A DNA stretch of 64,000 bases from Prevotella communis (GTDB lineage Bacteria > Bacteroidota > Bacteroidia > Bacteroidales > Bacteroidaceae). The translations under genes were made by a program, and so were the position numbers. The stretch's first letter is position 1, and each line of letters opens with the position of its first letter. The notes beneath the pieces are model-generated. The model made no database searches. It was not told where the DNA came from and was given only the letters and a program-made list of their open reading frames with translations. This document shows positions 47,234 through 56,500 of the stretch, one piece after another. The stretch is taken from contig NZ_CP091794.1 in the NCBI RefSeq assembly GCF_022024175.1, positions 1,860,001-1,924,000 of the forward strand, in the 5' to 3' direction.

Positions 47234-47971
47234 ATGAAAACGAAGGAAGATTTAATGTTTCAGAAGACGCGTAGCATTGCTTCCATCTTCTATGATGCAT
47301 ATCAACTTTATACCGAGAACTTCAAACAGTTGTTCCGTGCATCCTGGCCTATAGCCATCATCTATGCACTGGTTTTCGCATTGGCCACATACCTGTTCAT
47401 TAGTGACCTTCTGCCTATTGTCGTAACCCTGCCCGCATTCTCTGCAACCAATTGGGGGGCCGTATTGATGGCCTCCTGCCTGACGCTGGCAGCCCAACTG
47501 CTCTTTGTGCTGGCAGCCTTGCTCCTGGCATCAACGGCTTTCTGGGCATGCAGAGAGCATAAGACCACGGGCACCGTTCCCCGTCCGGCTCATTGGTGGG
47601 GCGTATGGCCAGGACTGTGGTATGTCAAGCTGCTATGGAAGTCGGTCTGCTTTCTGTTCCGTCCCGGTTTGCGTCATTTCGGCACCCTCTTCGCCACCTT
47701 CTTCATAACCCTGCTGTTCACCGCCGTGCTCACGCTCTTCTGTGAACTGCCGGCTATCATTATTGGCATTGCCAATATCAAGGCTTATGCAGGTGCTGCC
47801 GCAGGCGACCCTCTGGGCATGCCCGACTATATGGGTAAGCTCACCTTCGCCGCTTTCGTCATCGCAGGCTTCATCCAGGCATACGTTCACCTCATCACGG
47901 TGTTCCCCTTCTATTATGCCTATGGAAGCATCGATACGCTGGAAAAAGAAAGAAAACGTATTAAGTTATGA
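47234..47971 (+). CDS. integral membrane protein, unknown function
   Basis: A 245-aa protein with about five or six hydrophobic segments and a soluble N-terminus of about 40 residues ([27 protein letters not shown]). It ends in a basic tail [10 protein letters not shown] do not recognize the family; it resembles the loose group of DUF975/glycerophosphoryl-diester-membrane-domain proteins in pattern only. Its stop overlaps the hisB start by 4 bp, so the two are translated together. Confidence 0.75.
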   Translation: MKTKEDLMFQKTRSIASIFYDAYQLYTENFKQLFRASWPIAIIYALVFALATYLFISDLLPIVVTLPAFSATNWGAVLMASCLTLAAQLLFVLAALLLASTAFWACREHKTTGTVPRPAHWWGVWPGLWYVKLLWKSVCFLFRPGLRHFGTLFATFFITLLFTAVLTLFCELPAIIIGIANIKAYAGAAAGDPLGMPDYMGKLTFAAFVIAGFIQAYVHLITVFPFYYAYGSIDTLEKERKRIKL

Positions 47972-49035
47972 AACGCATACTCTTTATTGACCGTGACGGC
48001 ACGCTCGTAGAAGAGCCTCACGACGAGCAAGTTGACGCGCTCGAGAAAATCAAGTTCAAGCCGGGTGTCTTCCGCTGGTTGGCATTCCTTCGTGAAAAAA
48101 CCGACTTCCGCTTTGTGATGGTCAGCAATCAGGACGGACTGGGCACCAGTTCTTTCCCTGAGGACACGTTCTGGCCAGCCCACAACTTCATCCTTGAGGC
48201 GCTCAAGGGCGAAGGCATCGAGTTCGACGACATCCTCGTTGACAACCATTTCCCTGAGGACAATGCTCCTACGCGCAAGCCCAATACCGGACTGGTAGAG
48301 AAATACATGAACGATCCCGAGTACGACATCGCCAACAGCTACGTCATCGGTGACCGTGAGACCGATGCCCGCTTTGCTCAGAATATCGGCTGTAAGTCAC
48401 TCATCCTCAGCGACACCCTCTCATGGAAGCAGGTAGCCGAACAGATCTTTGACGGCGAACGCACCGCTGAGGTCGTACGCACCACAAAGGAGACCGATAT
48501 CCACGTGCGCCTCACCCTCGACGGCACAGGCAAGGCCGATATCCAGACCGGACTGGGTTTCTTTGACCACATGCTTGAACAGATAGCACGCCACGGGCAG
48601 ATGGACCTGCTCATTCATACCAAGGGCGACCTCCACGTTGACGAGCACCACACCATCGAGGATACTGCCCTTGCCCTGGGTCAGTGCATCAACAAGGCGC
48701 TGGGCTCCAAGCGCGGCATCGAGCGCTACGGTTTCTCCCTGCCTATGGACGACTGTCATGCCCATGTGACGCTCGATTTCAGCGGACGTCCCTGGCTCAT
48801 CTGGAAGACAGAGTTCCATCGCGAACGTGTAGGCGACGTGCCCACAGAGATGTTCTTCCATTTCTTCAAGAGCCTCTCTGACGCTGCCCTCATGAACCTC
48901 TACATCGAGGCCGATGGCGACAATGAGCATCATAAGGCAGAAGCCATCTTCAAAGCCCTGGCCCGTGCTCTCCGTGCAGCCGTACGCCGCGACATAGACC
49001 ACTATCAGTTGCCCTCCACCAAGGGCACGCTGTAA
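47968..49035 (+). CDS. hisB: bifunctional histidinol-phosphatase / imidazoleglycerol-phosphate dehydratase
   Basis: A 355-aa fusion of two histidine-pathway enzymes. Residues 1-165 are a HAD phosphatase ([11 protein letters not shown] with the two catalytic Asp; [22 protein letters not shown]). Residues about 170-355 are the dehydratase with the metal-binding repeats [15 protein letters not shown] and [15 protein letters not shown], and [16 protein letters not shown]. No other his gene lies in the window; its only operon partner is the membrane protein upstream. Confidence 0.96.
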   Translation: MKRILFIDRDGTLVEEPHDEQVDALEKIKFKPGVFRWLAFLREKTDFRFVMVSNQDGLGTSSFPEDTFWPAHNFILEALKGEGIEFDDILVDNHFPEDNAPTRKPNTGLVEKYMNDPEYDIANSYVIGDRETDARFAQNIGCKSLILSDTLSWKQVAEQIFDGERTAEVVRTTKETDIHVRLTLDGTGKADIQTGLGFFDHMLEQIARHGQMDLLIHTKGDLHVDEHHTIEDTALALGQCINKALGSKRGIERYGFSLPMDDCHAHVTLDFSGRPWLIWKTEFHRERVGDVPTEMFFHFFKSLSDAALMNLYIEADGDNEHHKAEAIFKALARALRAAVRRDIDHYQLPSTKGTL

Positions 49036-49081
49036 ATAATTGAGAGAAAAGATAAAAAAATGATGTGCGAAAGCAAATTTT

Positions 49082-49124
49082 CAATCATCAATTCTCAATT
49101 TTCAATTATTATTAGTAATTTTGC
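49082..49124 (+). promoter_or_regulatory. four-heptamer promoter of pgk
   Basis: Heptamers CAATCAT, CAATTCT, CAATTTT, CAATTAT (49082-49109), 6 bp, then -7 box TAATTTTGC (49116-49124). Layout identical to that of pheS. Confidence 0.85.
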
Positions 49125-49161
49125 AACCAGTTTAATTTGTAATTTATAATATTGTAAGAAA

Positions 49162-50433
49162 ATGACAATCAACGAATTCAACTTTGCCGGTAAGAAGGCA
49201 ATCGTACGTGTAGATTTCAACGTACCCCTCGATGAGAATGGTAAGATCACAGACGACACCCGTATCCGCGGTGCCCTGCCTACCCTGAAGAAGATTCTGG
49301 CTGATGGTGGTGCTGTCATCATCATGAGCCACATGGGTAAGCCCAAAGGAAAGGTTGACATGAAGAAGAGTCTGGGTCAGATCCGCGAGGCTGTAGAGAA
49401 GGCTCTGGGTGTTCCCGTTGCTTTCGCTCCCGACTGCGCTAAGGCTGCTGATGCTGCCAAGGCTCTGAAGATGGGCGAGGCTCTGCTGCTCGAGAACCTG
49501 CGTTTCTATCCAGAGGAAGAGGGTAAGCCCGTAGGTATCGACAAGGAAGATCCAAAATACGACGAGGCTAAGAAGGCTATGAAGGCCAGCCAGAAGGAGT
49601 TCGCTAAGACCCTCGCTTCTTACGCTGACTGCTACGTGATGGATGCCTTCGGTACAGCTCACCGCAAGCACGCTTCTACCGCTGTTATCGCTGACTACTT
49701 CGACGCTAACAACAAGATGCTGGGTCTGCTGATGGAGAAGGAGGTTCAGGCTGTTGACGCCGTTCTCTCTAACATCAAGCGTCCTTTCGTTGCCATCATG
49801 GGTGGTTCTAAGGTATCTTCTAAGATTGGTATCATCGAGAACCTGCTTGGCAAGGTTGACAAGCTCATCCTCTGCGGTGGTATGACCTACACCTTCGCTA
49901 AGGCTCACAACGGCGAGATTGGTGACTCTATCGTTGAGCTCGACAAGCTGGATGTTGCTCTGGGTGTTGAGGAGCTCGCTAAGAAGAACGGCGTAGAGCT
50001 CGTTCTGGGCAGCGACTGCACAGCTACCAACGGTCTCGACTTCGGCACTATGACTGTGAAGGAAGGCGCAGAAATCATCACCTGCCCTGCCAACAAGGTT
50101 CCCGCTGGTTTCGAGGGTGTTGATGCAGGTCCTGAGAGCCAGAAGGCATTTGCAGAGGCTATCAAGGGTGCTAAGACTATTCTGTGGAACGGTCCTGCCG
50201 GTGTATTCGAGTGCGACGCCTTCACCGCTGGTTCACGTGCTATCGGTGACGCTATCGCCGAGGCTACAAAGAATGGTGCTTTCTCTCTGATTGGTGGTGG
50301 CGACTCTGTAGCTTGTGTCAACAAGTTCGGTCTCGCTGACCAGGTATCTTACATCTCTACTGGTGGTGGTGCTCTTCTCGAGGCCATCGAGGGTAAGGTG
50401 CTTCCCGGTGTAGCAGCTATCAAGGGTGAATAA
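49162..50433 (+). CDS. pgk: phosphoglycerate kinase
   Basis: A 423-aa glycolytic enzyme that moves phosphate from 1,3-bisphosphoglycerate to [57 protein letters not shown] and the C-terminal [14 protein letters not shown] and [14 protein letters not shown] are all conserved. The codons are strongly biased (many repeated GCT, AAG, GTT), as expected for a very highly expressed gene. Closed by a strong terminator. Confidence 0.97.
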   Translation: MTINEFNFAGKKAIVRVDFNVPLDENGKITDDTRIRGALPTLKKILADGGAVIIMSHMGKPKGKVDMKKSLGQIREAVEKALGVPVAFAPDCAKAADAAKALKMGEALLLENLRFYPEEEGKPVGIDKEDPKYDEAKKAMKASQKEFAKTLASYADCYVMDAFGTAHRKHASTAVIADYFDANNKMLGLLMEKEVQAVDAVLSNIKRPFVAIMGGSKVSSKIGIIENLLGKVDKLILCGGMTYTFAKAHNGEIGDSIVELDKLDVALGVEELAKKNGVELVLGSDCTATNGLDFGTMTVKEGAEIITCPANKVPAGFEGVDAGPESQKAFAEAIKGAKTILWNGPAGVFECDAFTAGSRAIGDAIAEATKNGAFSLIGGGDSVACVNKFGLADQVSYISTGGGALLEAIEGKVLPGVAAIKGE

Positions 50434-50458
50434 TAATCATCGACATATCAAAAAAATG

Positions 50459-50490
50459 CGGGCGTGAAGATTTTCACGCCCGTTTTTTTT
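50459..50490 (+). terminator. terminator after pgk
   Basis: Perfect 10-bp stem 50459-50468 with 50473-50482, 4-nt loop GATT, followed by eight T. Confidence 0.95.
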
Positions 50491-51015
50491 ACCAATCTAA
50501 TTATCACACATCAATATGTCAGTTACCTGTCCCGTGGCACGCTCGTCCCGTGGCACGCTCTATCAGTGGCCATAAATTGGAAGTCAACACCATACCTCAT
50601 ACAAAAGGAGGTGGCCATCCCATCTAAAGAGGTACACCCTGGATATTCCCTAACAAGGTAGAAGTGATTAGAGCGCTTACTGTAACAGCTGCAGGTGAAT
50701 GTTTGCGCATTCTGTGTCATTACCATTCTCCATGCTTGTTGGACTTCTCCTTTTAGCTACCTTTATGCCCTTTACTTTTTTTTCCTTTGCAAATTGAGCA
50801 CGCCCCGCGCTAAGAAAGCCGAAGCTGAGTCTCAGGCATTAGCTCAGGTTGCTGAACAAAAAGGATTGATAGCCTTCCTGTAAGGGGGGGGGCTATCATA
50901 TAGCCATTAATAAAATCCTATAGATAATTTGAACAAAAATATAACTTGTTTACAGAAAAAACAAGTTTTCCCAAAAATATTCTACATTATCTATATATCT
51001 TATAATCTTTTTTAT
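50491..51015. other. gene-poor stretch with small repeats
   Basis: No convincing gene. It holds a perfect tandem pair of a 16-mer (GTCCCGTGGCACGCTC at 50529-50544 and 50545-50560), a TTTGC box at about 50785, a short open end (RAKKAEAESQALAQVAEQ, stop at 50883) that looks coding-like but has no start or family, a run of nine G (50884-50892), and a small hairpin GGCTAT/ATAGCC (50891-50905). It reads like a decayed insertion site at the border of the accessory island. Confidence 0.5.
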
Positions 51016-51024
51016 TATATTTGC
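51016..51024 (+). promoter_or_regulatory. -7 box of the lipoprotein gene
   Basis: TATATTTGC, 33 bp before the ATG at 51057, in a very A/T-rich region. Confidence 0.65.
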
Positions 51025-51056
51025 AGCAGGAAAATGATAATCTAAAACTTAAAATT

Positions 51057-51977
51057 ATGAGAAAACTACTAGTAAATTATCTGAGTGTACTATTGTTTTT
51101 AGTACTTGCTTTAACTTCTTGTTCTGTTCCCCAATATTTAAGTGGACCTGAATTAAAATACCCCACTATTGATAACAAATGTTCCTTTGGCATTCAGAAT
51201 ATGGATGAAAATGCAAAAATAGAGAACGAAAAACTAACTTGTCACTACAATGGATTCGACATTAAGTATGATATATTGTACGACTATAAAACAACGCTGA
51301 CTATTGTCAATAGTTCTAATAAAAGTATGATCATCGACAAATCAAAATGCTTTGTCTTATATGATGGGTATTCAACTCAGCTTTTCAAAGATGTACGTTC
51401 ATCAAGAAGTACAACTTTTAATAACGTCCAGGATGCTATTAATAATGTACAAACTAATGAAGCAAGTGTAACAATGACCATACCACCCTATTCAAAATGG
51501 GAGTTACCGCTTAATGAAACAAATATTAGACAAATCCGCAAGCTTCCACCTTTCAATACAGATTATGGTGTACATCCATTGACACCATATGACAATCCTG
51601 AGACTGTAGAATTTGTTATACCATATTCTTTCGACTATTCTATGGCTAAATGGAGTACAAGTAGAAATCGAATATACGTCAATTCAATTGAAGTCACTAA
51701 AGGTGAATTCCCACATTATATTCAAAGTGAAATAAGGCATTGGGATGAGAACTCGAATCAATACATAGTTAGAAGGTCAATAGGAGAACCTGATTATACA
51801 GAAGCAAATAGGATAGACAGATTAAACAGAGCAATATACAAGAAGCACAAATCGCAAGTGATAACTGGAAATCTTATAGCTACTCCATTTACATTGGGAG
51901 TTTCTCTATTATATGTTTTATTTGGAGGATGTATAAATGTTTCACACCAACCACCTACATATGGAAATGGACAATAG
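51057..51977 (+). CDS. predicted lipoprotein, unknown function
   Basis: A 306-aa protein. The N-terminus MRKLLVNYLSVLLFLVLALT runs into SCS, a signal peptide with a lipobox (LTSC). The start at 51057 is chosen because the upstream frame would begin at the promoter. A second hydrophobic segment lies close to the C-terminus (VITGNLIATPFTLGVSLLYV, then LFGGC). I recognize no domain. The gene is much richer in A/T than pgk and the genes before it, which suggests acquisition. Confidence 0.75.
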   Translation: MRKLLVNYLSVLLFLVLALTSCSVPQYLSGPELKYPTIDNKCSFGIQNMDENAKIENEKLTCHYNGFDIKYDILYDYKTTLTIVNSSNKSMIIDKSKCFVLYDGYSTQLFKDVRSSRSTTFNNVQDAINNVQTNEASVTMTIPPYSKWELPLNETNIRQIRKLPPFNTDYGVHPLTPYDNPETVEFVIPYSFDYSMAKWSTSRNRIYVNSIEVTKGEFPHYIQSEIRHWDENSNQYIVRRSIGEPDYTEANRIDRLNRAIYKKHKSQVITGNLIATPFTLGVSLLYVLFGGCINVSHQPPTYGNGQ

Positions 51978-52019
51978 TATAGTAAGATAAATCATTTTTG
52001 TCTCTAGTTTTCTGAATAA

Positions 52020-52060
52020 AAAAGGAGAGTGAAGGATTAGGGACTGGTCTGTCACCTCAT
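52020..52060 (+). repeat. possible third fragment of the fic-flanking repeat
   Basis: GAGTGAAGGATTAGGGACTG, followed by GTCTGTCACCTC, resembles the tail after copy 1 at 59210-59242 (GAGTGAGGATGATAGGGGAT, then TGGCCTGCCATCTC). An inverted pair GGGACTGGT/ACCAGTCCC (52040-52048, 52155-52163) also lies here. Confidence 0.4.
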
Positions 52061-52085
52061 TTCATATGGTTTCTTTCACTCAAAT

Positions 52086-52116
52086 AAAAAGCTGGCCACA
52101 CATGACCAGCTTTTAT
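52086..52116. terminator. terminator between the lipoprotein and toxin genes
   Basis: AAAAGCTGG (52087-52095) pairs with CCAGCTTTT (52106-52114) around a 10-nt loop, with A and T runs on both sides. Confidence 0.85.
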
Positions 52117-52196
52117 TGTATCTTGATGTATCGTTTTTCCGTTGAATGGCAGTTACCAGTCCCCCGTCAACCTCTAGGAAGTGACAAATATTCTTA

Positions 52197-52610
52197 CTAA
52201 TCTTCAATAGTTGCAAGATATTCGGTTGCGGTCATTACAGGAAGTTTTGAGGCAGTAAAATCCTTTCCGTTGCGTGTTATGATGACGTCAGCTTTGGCTT
52301 TGATAGCTGTGTAATATTGCATAGCATCTTCAAAATCCTTGAACTGCGAAGCCAACGAGTCATCAACTGTTCGTTCGTTAGTCGTTGCAACACGTGAAAG
52401 CTGGCGGAAATTCGACAACAGATTGCGAACGCCTTCTGGACCATTTTTACGAAGTAAGAAGGAGGCGGTCGAATATGTCATTGGTGATACAATGAGCTGT
52501 ACCTTCTTATTATAAGCCATAGTGAACAAACGTACAGCATCGTGACAAAACGGCTCACGACGCTCCAACACGTCTACTACAATATTAGTATCTAAAAAAA
52601 GACGTGTCAT
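52197..52610 (-). CDS. PIN-domain toxin (VapC-like)
   Basis: A 137-aa PIN-domain ribonuclease-type protein. The N-terminal FLDTNIVVDVLERREPF holds the first conserved Asp; FKDFEDAMQYYTAIKAKADVIITRN holds the later acidic residues and the conserved beta strand. In the family the acidic cluster binds Mg/Mn and cuts RNA. Its ATG overlaps the stop of the preceding gene by 4 bp, as is normal for toxin-antitoxin pairs. Confidence 0.88.
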   Translation of the reverse strand: MTRLFLDTNIVVDVLERREPFCHDAVRLFTMAYNKKVQLIVSPMTYSTASFLLRKNGPEGVRNLLSNFRQLSRVATTNERTVDDSLASQFKDFEDAMQYYTAIKAKADVIITRNGKDFTASKLPVMTATEYLATIED

Positions 52611-52852
52611 TTGTACTTCTCCTCCAAGAATTTGTAATACGCTTCACGAGCGTTCAAATCATCTTCGGCAACTTTTTCTCCAGCTCCCAGCAAGCTCTGC
52701 ACTACATCAGGAACGGCCTGCTCTGTAGTGTTTTTGCTGGCTCCAACAAAACGCATCAGAAAATTCTCAATAACAGAGGTGATGTTCAGTCCCTGTTGTT
52801 GAGCATAGTTTGAAGCCTGCTGATAAAGTTGTGAATTAATAGCTACTTCCAT
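52607..52852 (-). CDS. antitoxin of the PIN toxin
   Basis: An 81-aa protein starting at the ATG at 52852 (MEVAINSQLYQQASNYAQQQ). A short ribbon-helix-helix-like N-terminus with a strand (VAINSQLYQQ) and two helices is followed by a charged tail, the layout of antitoxins that bind DNA and neutralize the toxin. A longer reading would begin in the -7 box. The family is of the DUF6364/RHH type by appearance; I cannot confirm it. Confidence 0.75.
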   Translation of the reverse strand: MEVAINSQLYQQASNYAQQQGLNITSVIENFLMRFVGASKNTTEQAVPDVVQSLLGAGEKVAEDDLNAREAYYKFLEEKYK

Positions 52853-52875
52853 AACTGCAATTATTTGAATCCGCT

Positions 52876-52884
52876 GCAAAGATA
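52876..52884 (-). promoter_or_regulatory. -7 box of the toxin-antitoxin operon
   Basis: TATCTTTGC on the minus strand, 23 bp before the antitoxin ATG. Confidence 0.75.
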
Positions 52885-52951
52885 CGATTTATTTTTTATA
52901 TAACTATGCAAAAGACAGAAAATGTTATTTCCAAATCAATATTTAATACAT

Positions 52952-53109
52952 CAGCCCTCTTCCATCTTCCATCTTACATCAGCCCTCAGCCATAGTCTAG
53001 CCATACTCCAGGCTTACCCTAGCCATACTCTAGCCATACTCTAGCCATACTCTAGCCTGCTTCGTGAGTGCTCCACGGAGCAGCCTAGGAGCAGCCTAGG
53101 AGCAGAGTG
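52952..53109. repeat. composite heptamer and 11-mer array
   Basis: First six heptamers (52952-52993: CAGCCCT, CTTCCAT, CTTCCAT, CTTACAT, CAGCCCT, CAGCCAT). Then an exact 11-bp array (52997-53051: CTAGCCATACT four times with one variant CCAGGCTTACC). Then GGAGCAGCCTA twice and GGAGCAGAGTG (53077-53109), also 11-bp steps. CTAGCC on the left and GGCTAG at 53127-53132 give partial dyad symmetry. No gene is seen between 52853 and 53210. Confidence 0.85.
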
Positions 53110-53197
53110 ATTGCTGCCTAAGAGCTGGCTAGGAGCTGATTTAGGTTGTCAGTTTTCTATCTCACGACTAGAATCTGTTGACAGGTTAATATGACAT

Positions 53198-53225
53198 CAG
53201 ACTTCAGACATCAGACATCTTCCAT
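53198..53225. repeat. heptamer array at the end of the 92-aa gene
   Basis: Four heptamers CAGACTT, CAGACAT, CAGACAT, CTTCCAT. The last two supply the final codons and the stop of the gene on the minus strand. Confidence 0.75.
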
Positions 53226-53489
53226 CGGAGCGAGACACTCACCCGTCCCCTTCTGTTCTCCAATTTTCATCTTACGTGCCATCTTGTAAGCATCATCCAA
53301 TATGGCATCTCTGATTTTATCGAAGACCTTACCTGGCAGGTCCACTAATTCACCCGTGAAGTGCCCATCGGCAATAAAGTCGCCACTCTCCTTAATCTGT
53401 TTATCTGACAAGTTTACATACGCAACAAAAGTGTCAACATAATCCTCGCCTGAAAGGAAATCGTAATCAAAAGGAATTTTGTGTGTCAT
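53211..53489 (-). CDS. small hypothetical protein, 92 aa
   Basis: A 92-aa acidic, soluble protein (FDYDFLSGEDYVDTFVAYVN then LSDKQIKESGDFIADG). No membrane segment, no motif I recognize. It has its own -7 box and lies just downstream of the restriction-modification genes on the same strand, so an accessory or anti-toxicity role is possible but not shown. Its last residues MEDV and the stop come from the heptamer array. Confidence 0.6.
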   Translation of the reverse strand: MTHKIPFDYDFLSGEDYVDTFVAYVNLSDKQIKESGDFIADGHFTGELVDLPGKVFDKIRDAILDDAYKMARKMKIGEQKGTGECLAPMEDV

Positions 53490-53539
53490 AATTGTATAGT
53501 TTTAAGCATTAAGTTATACGTTATTATTAGTTTCTGCTT

Positions 53540-53548
53540 GCAAAGATA
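53540..53548 (-). promoter_or_regulatory. -7 box of the 92-aa gene
   Basis: TATCTTTGC on the minus strand, 50 bp before the ATG. Confidence 0.7.
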
Positions 53549-53587
53549 ACAAATTTTTGTTCAGTCAAAGCGAACGGAAGTCATTTT

Positions 53588-56500
53588 TTATTCCATTGGC
53601 TTAATCATCGACTCGATAAAGGCGATTTCTTTATCAGTCAGACCATACTTGGCATAGAGTTCCGCATCCGTCCAAGATTTACTAAAGTCTTGAATAGGGA
53701 CAAACCGAAATTTCTCCGCAGAAATATCTTGTGTAGAAATTAACTGCAACATTAAAAATCTTACAAATCGAGTTTTTAGATAAGATAAATAATTCTTCGC
53801 CTCTTCCAATGTTTCAAAAACGCCACCAACCAAATAGCTTTGCGTACATATCTCTTTGGGTTTCAACACATTCATCGTTGAAAACACTCTATAGCGACCT
53901 GACTTATCAGGTGTTCCTGCGTGTTCACATGTTGCTTTTGAGAAAATCACTTTATATTTATCTATCCATTGAGAATTACGTTTTACGTCCTCATATCGTA
54001 CAAAGCTTATGCCACCGCTCGAATACAATGATAGAGCATTCCTAAATTTCTCGCTTTTCCCTCTATATGTAGTTACAAAGCCAAATGGAGTCTGAGAACT
54101 AATAAAATCTTTAATGGAATCTTCATCTAGTTTCGATATCTTTTTAATAATATTAAGGGCAGAATTACGCCTAATAAACATCGGATATTCATTAAGTTTT
54201 CTATCCTCAAAAGTAGTTTCGCCCTTATGTGTGAACCCATATCGACATAATCCATGATAGTCTTTAGCCCACAAAATATAATTGATACCACCAGCAATAT
54301 CTGCTGTAGGAAATATTTCTTTAGCATCTAAGAAATCTCTTATATATTTTATTCTATCATCATTAAGCATATTTGATCTAAATTCATCAAGTCCCCTTCC
54401 TCCATTAAACCATTTTGAAGGGAAAACCATAGAGACATATTTAGGACCCATGCTTTGAGCAAGTTTTACAAATTCCTGGAAAATCTGAATGCCATAATTC
54501 TCCTTTTTCTCTCCTACGTTAATCTGATATGGGGGGTTACCAACTATTGCGTCAAATTTCATTTCTAACAGAATCTTTATATATGTTTCTTTATTTTCTC
54601 CGATTAAATCGTATGAATTAAATTTGCTGAAAATATTCTTTATTGGAATATTTAGTAGCTCAAATACTTTACGTGTAAATTCATATGTTAGATTGGAGGT
54701 GGGAACTGCATAGATATTATCTCTTATCTCATCTCCAAATCTTTTATATAGTGCACAGGCAAATTCTCCTTGTTTTGATGCAATATCTAAGAATTTGCTA
54801 TTCTTGTCCAACTTCTCCTTTGGAAGTAATGCGACCATATCATCAGCAACATTAGATGGAGTTACAACTTCAGAACTAGATAGTCGGCCAAATTTTTGAA
54901 GCGCCCGCTCCACTCTTTCTACAGGAGTGTAGGTCTCGTCCGAAAGCAAGTCGTTTATGTTATTAATCTTGTAATCGAGGTTGCTCAAAATAAATGGATT
55001 AATACGCTTTTGGATATAGCATAGTTTCTTAAAACTAAGACCTACGTTTTGGGCTATACGTTTGTTGTCGTTGTTGCTCTTAATCGCGTCAATAATTTGT
55101 TGCAACGTCTTTACCTTATCCTTTGTCAGTAACGCAAAGAACAATATTCTCGCAAAGAATGAAGCAAGACGCTTATCGCGCATTTCGTCTTCAGACGATC
55201 CAGCATCAACAAGTTGTGAACTTGTTATTCCATCATCAGGAAGATTCGCATATGAGTTTTGATCATCAGATTCATCTTCCGGTTCCGTATAATCATCTCC
55301 TTCTCCACTATAAGGTTTAATGTTGAGACCGTTTTTGTTATCAATCGGCTCCAGATCCTTGATATATTCCCATAGATTAGGGTCATTAAGGATTTCGCAA
55401 TCTGTAGGAACAGTAGTGGCTTCCTCCATTACGGTCTTGTTTGCCGAATAATTACGTACAGCATCTATTATATCTGTAGGAGAAACCTCTGTTATTTTCC
55501 CTTTGTTGACAACAATAATAGGAGAAATCTCTATTTCACGTCCTAAACGCTCTTCTAATTCATCATTACCACGCTCATTGGTGTTGACATTGTAAATCAT
55601 CGACTTCTGCTCTTGCATAAAGAACAGTCTATCTGGATCAAAATCAACAAGCAAAGTCTGTGGTTTCATGTTATATTTGATAGAGTCACCACTATCGTCC
55701 TTGTATTTCTTTACATATTGATTTTGCAATCGGAATATGGCTTGGTCATATTCCTGAGGTGAAGATACATCTTTCAAAAACAACATGGTATCCCATTCCC
55801 TAACAGTACTGCCTGTCAGCATCCTATTGACTGTCAACGAGATTGATTTTCTACCATCTTGTTCTATTGACGAAATCTTTGCTTTAATAGCATCAGTTGT
55901 TGTATATGAGTTCTCCAAACCAGAGATGTTCACGATCTCATATTCATTGAGATTGATATATTCATCTTTATGGTCTTTCAGCAACTGCTCCATTGCATCA
56001 CATGACGCACAGAATGGCATTACAAAGACCATGTGCCGACACATTTTTCCCTCCTTGAGTTTTTCATAATTGAGGAAACCTAATAGATTTTCATCTTCTG
56101 CGCTTCCGTCAATGACACTTAACAATTCTTTGACCTCTTTTTCATGAACGAAGAATTTGTGTGTGGAACTAACAGTATCTTTTGTAATGGATTGTGGTCG
56201 GAAAAGTTCGTTGAGCTGTGCTGATTTGCCTTCTTTCTTTAGATTCTCAATCAATTGTCTAGACGATTCGTTTGGATTGAAAGCAAAACGAACCATTTGA
56301 GGGAATCCATAATAAGGATTAGACCATTCCTTATAATCATCTTCATTTATGTGGTCATGGTCATATTGTTCTTTATCATCAATAATATCAGAAAACTGAT
56401 AAAAGGCTATGATGTCTTCCGGTTTGAACTCACTCCCCATTAGAATACGGTATGGGGTGCCAGAAAGATGTAGTGAGGTATCAACGTTGAGTTCTTTAAT

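Noticed and set aside
49144..49908. 254-codon frame opposite pgk
   Set aside because: The strong codon bias of pgk leaves the reverse frame open. No family match or start signal.
50464..50661. 65-codon frame after pgk
   Set aside because: It starts inside the pgk terminator and runs through the 16-bp duplication; no family and no promoter.
52997..53098. CRISPR-like array
   Set aside because: Units of 11 bp are contiguous without spacers, and there are no cas genes.
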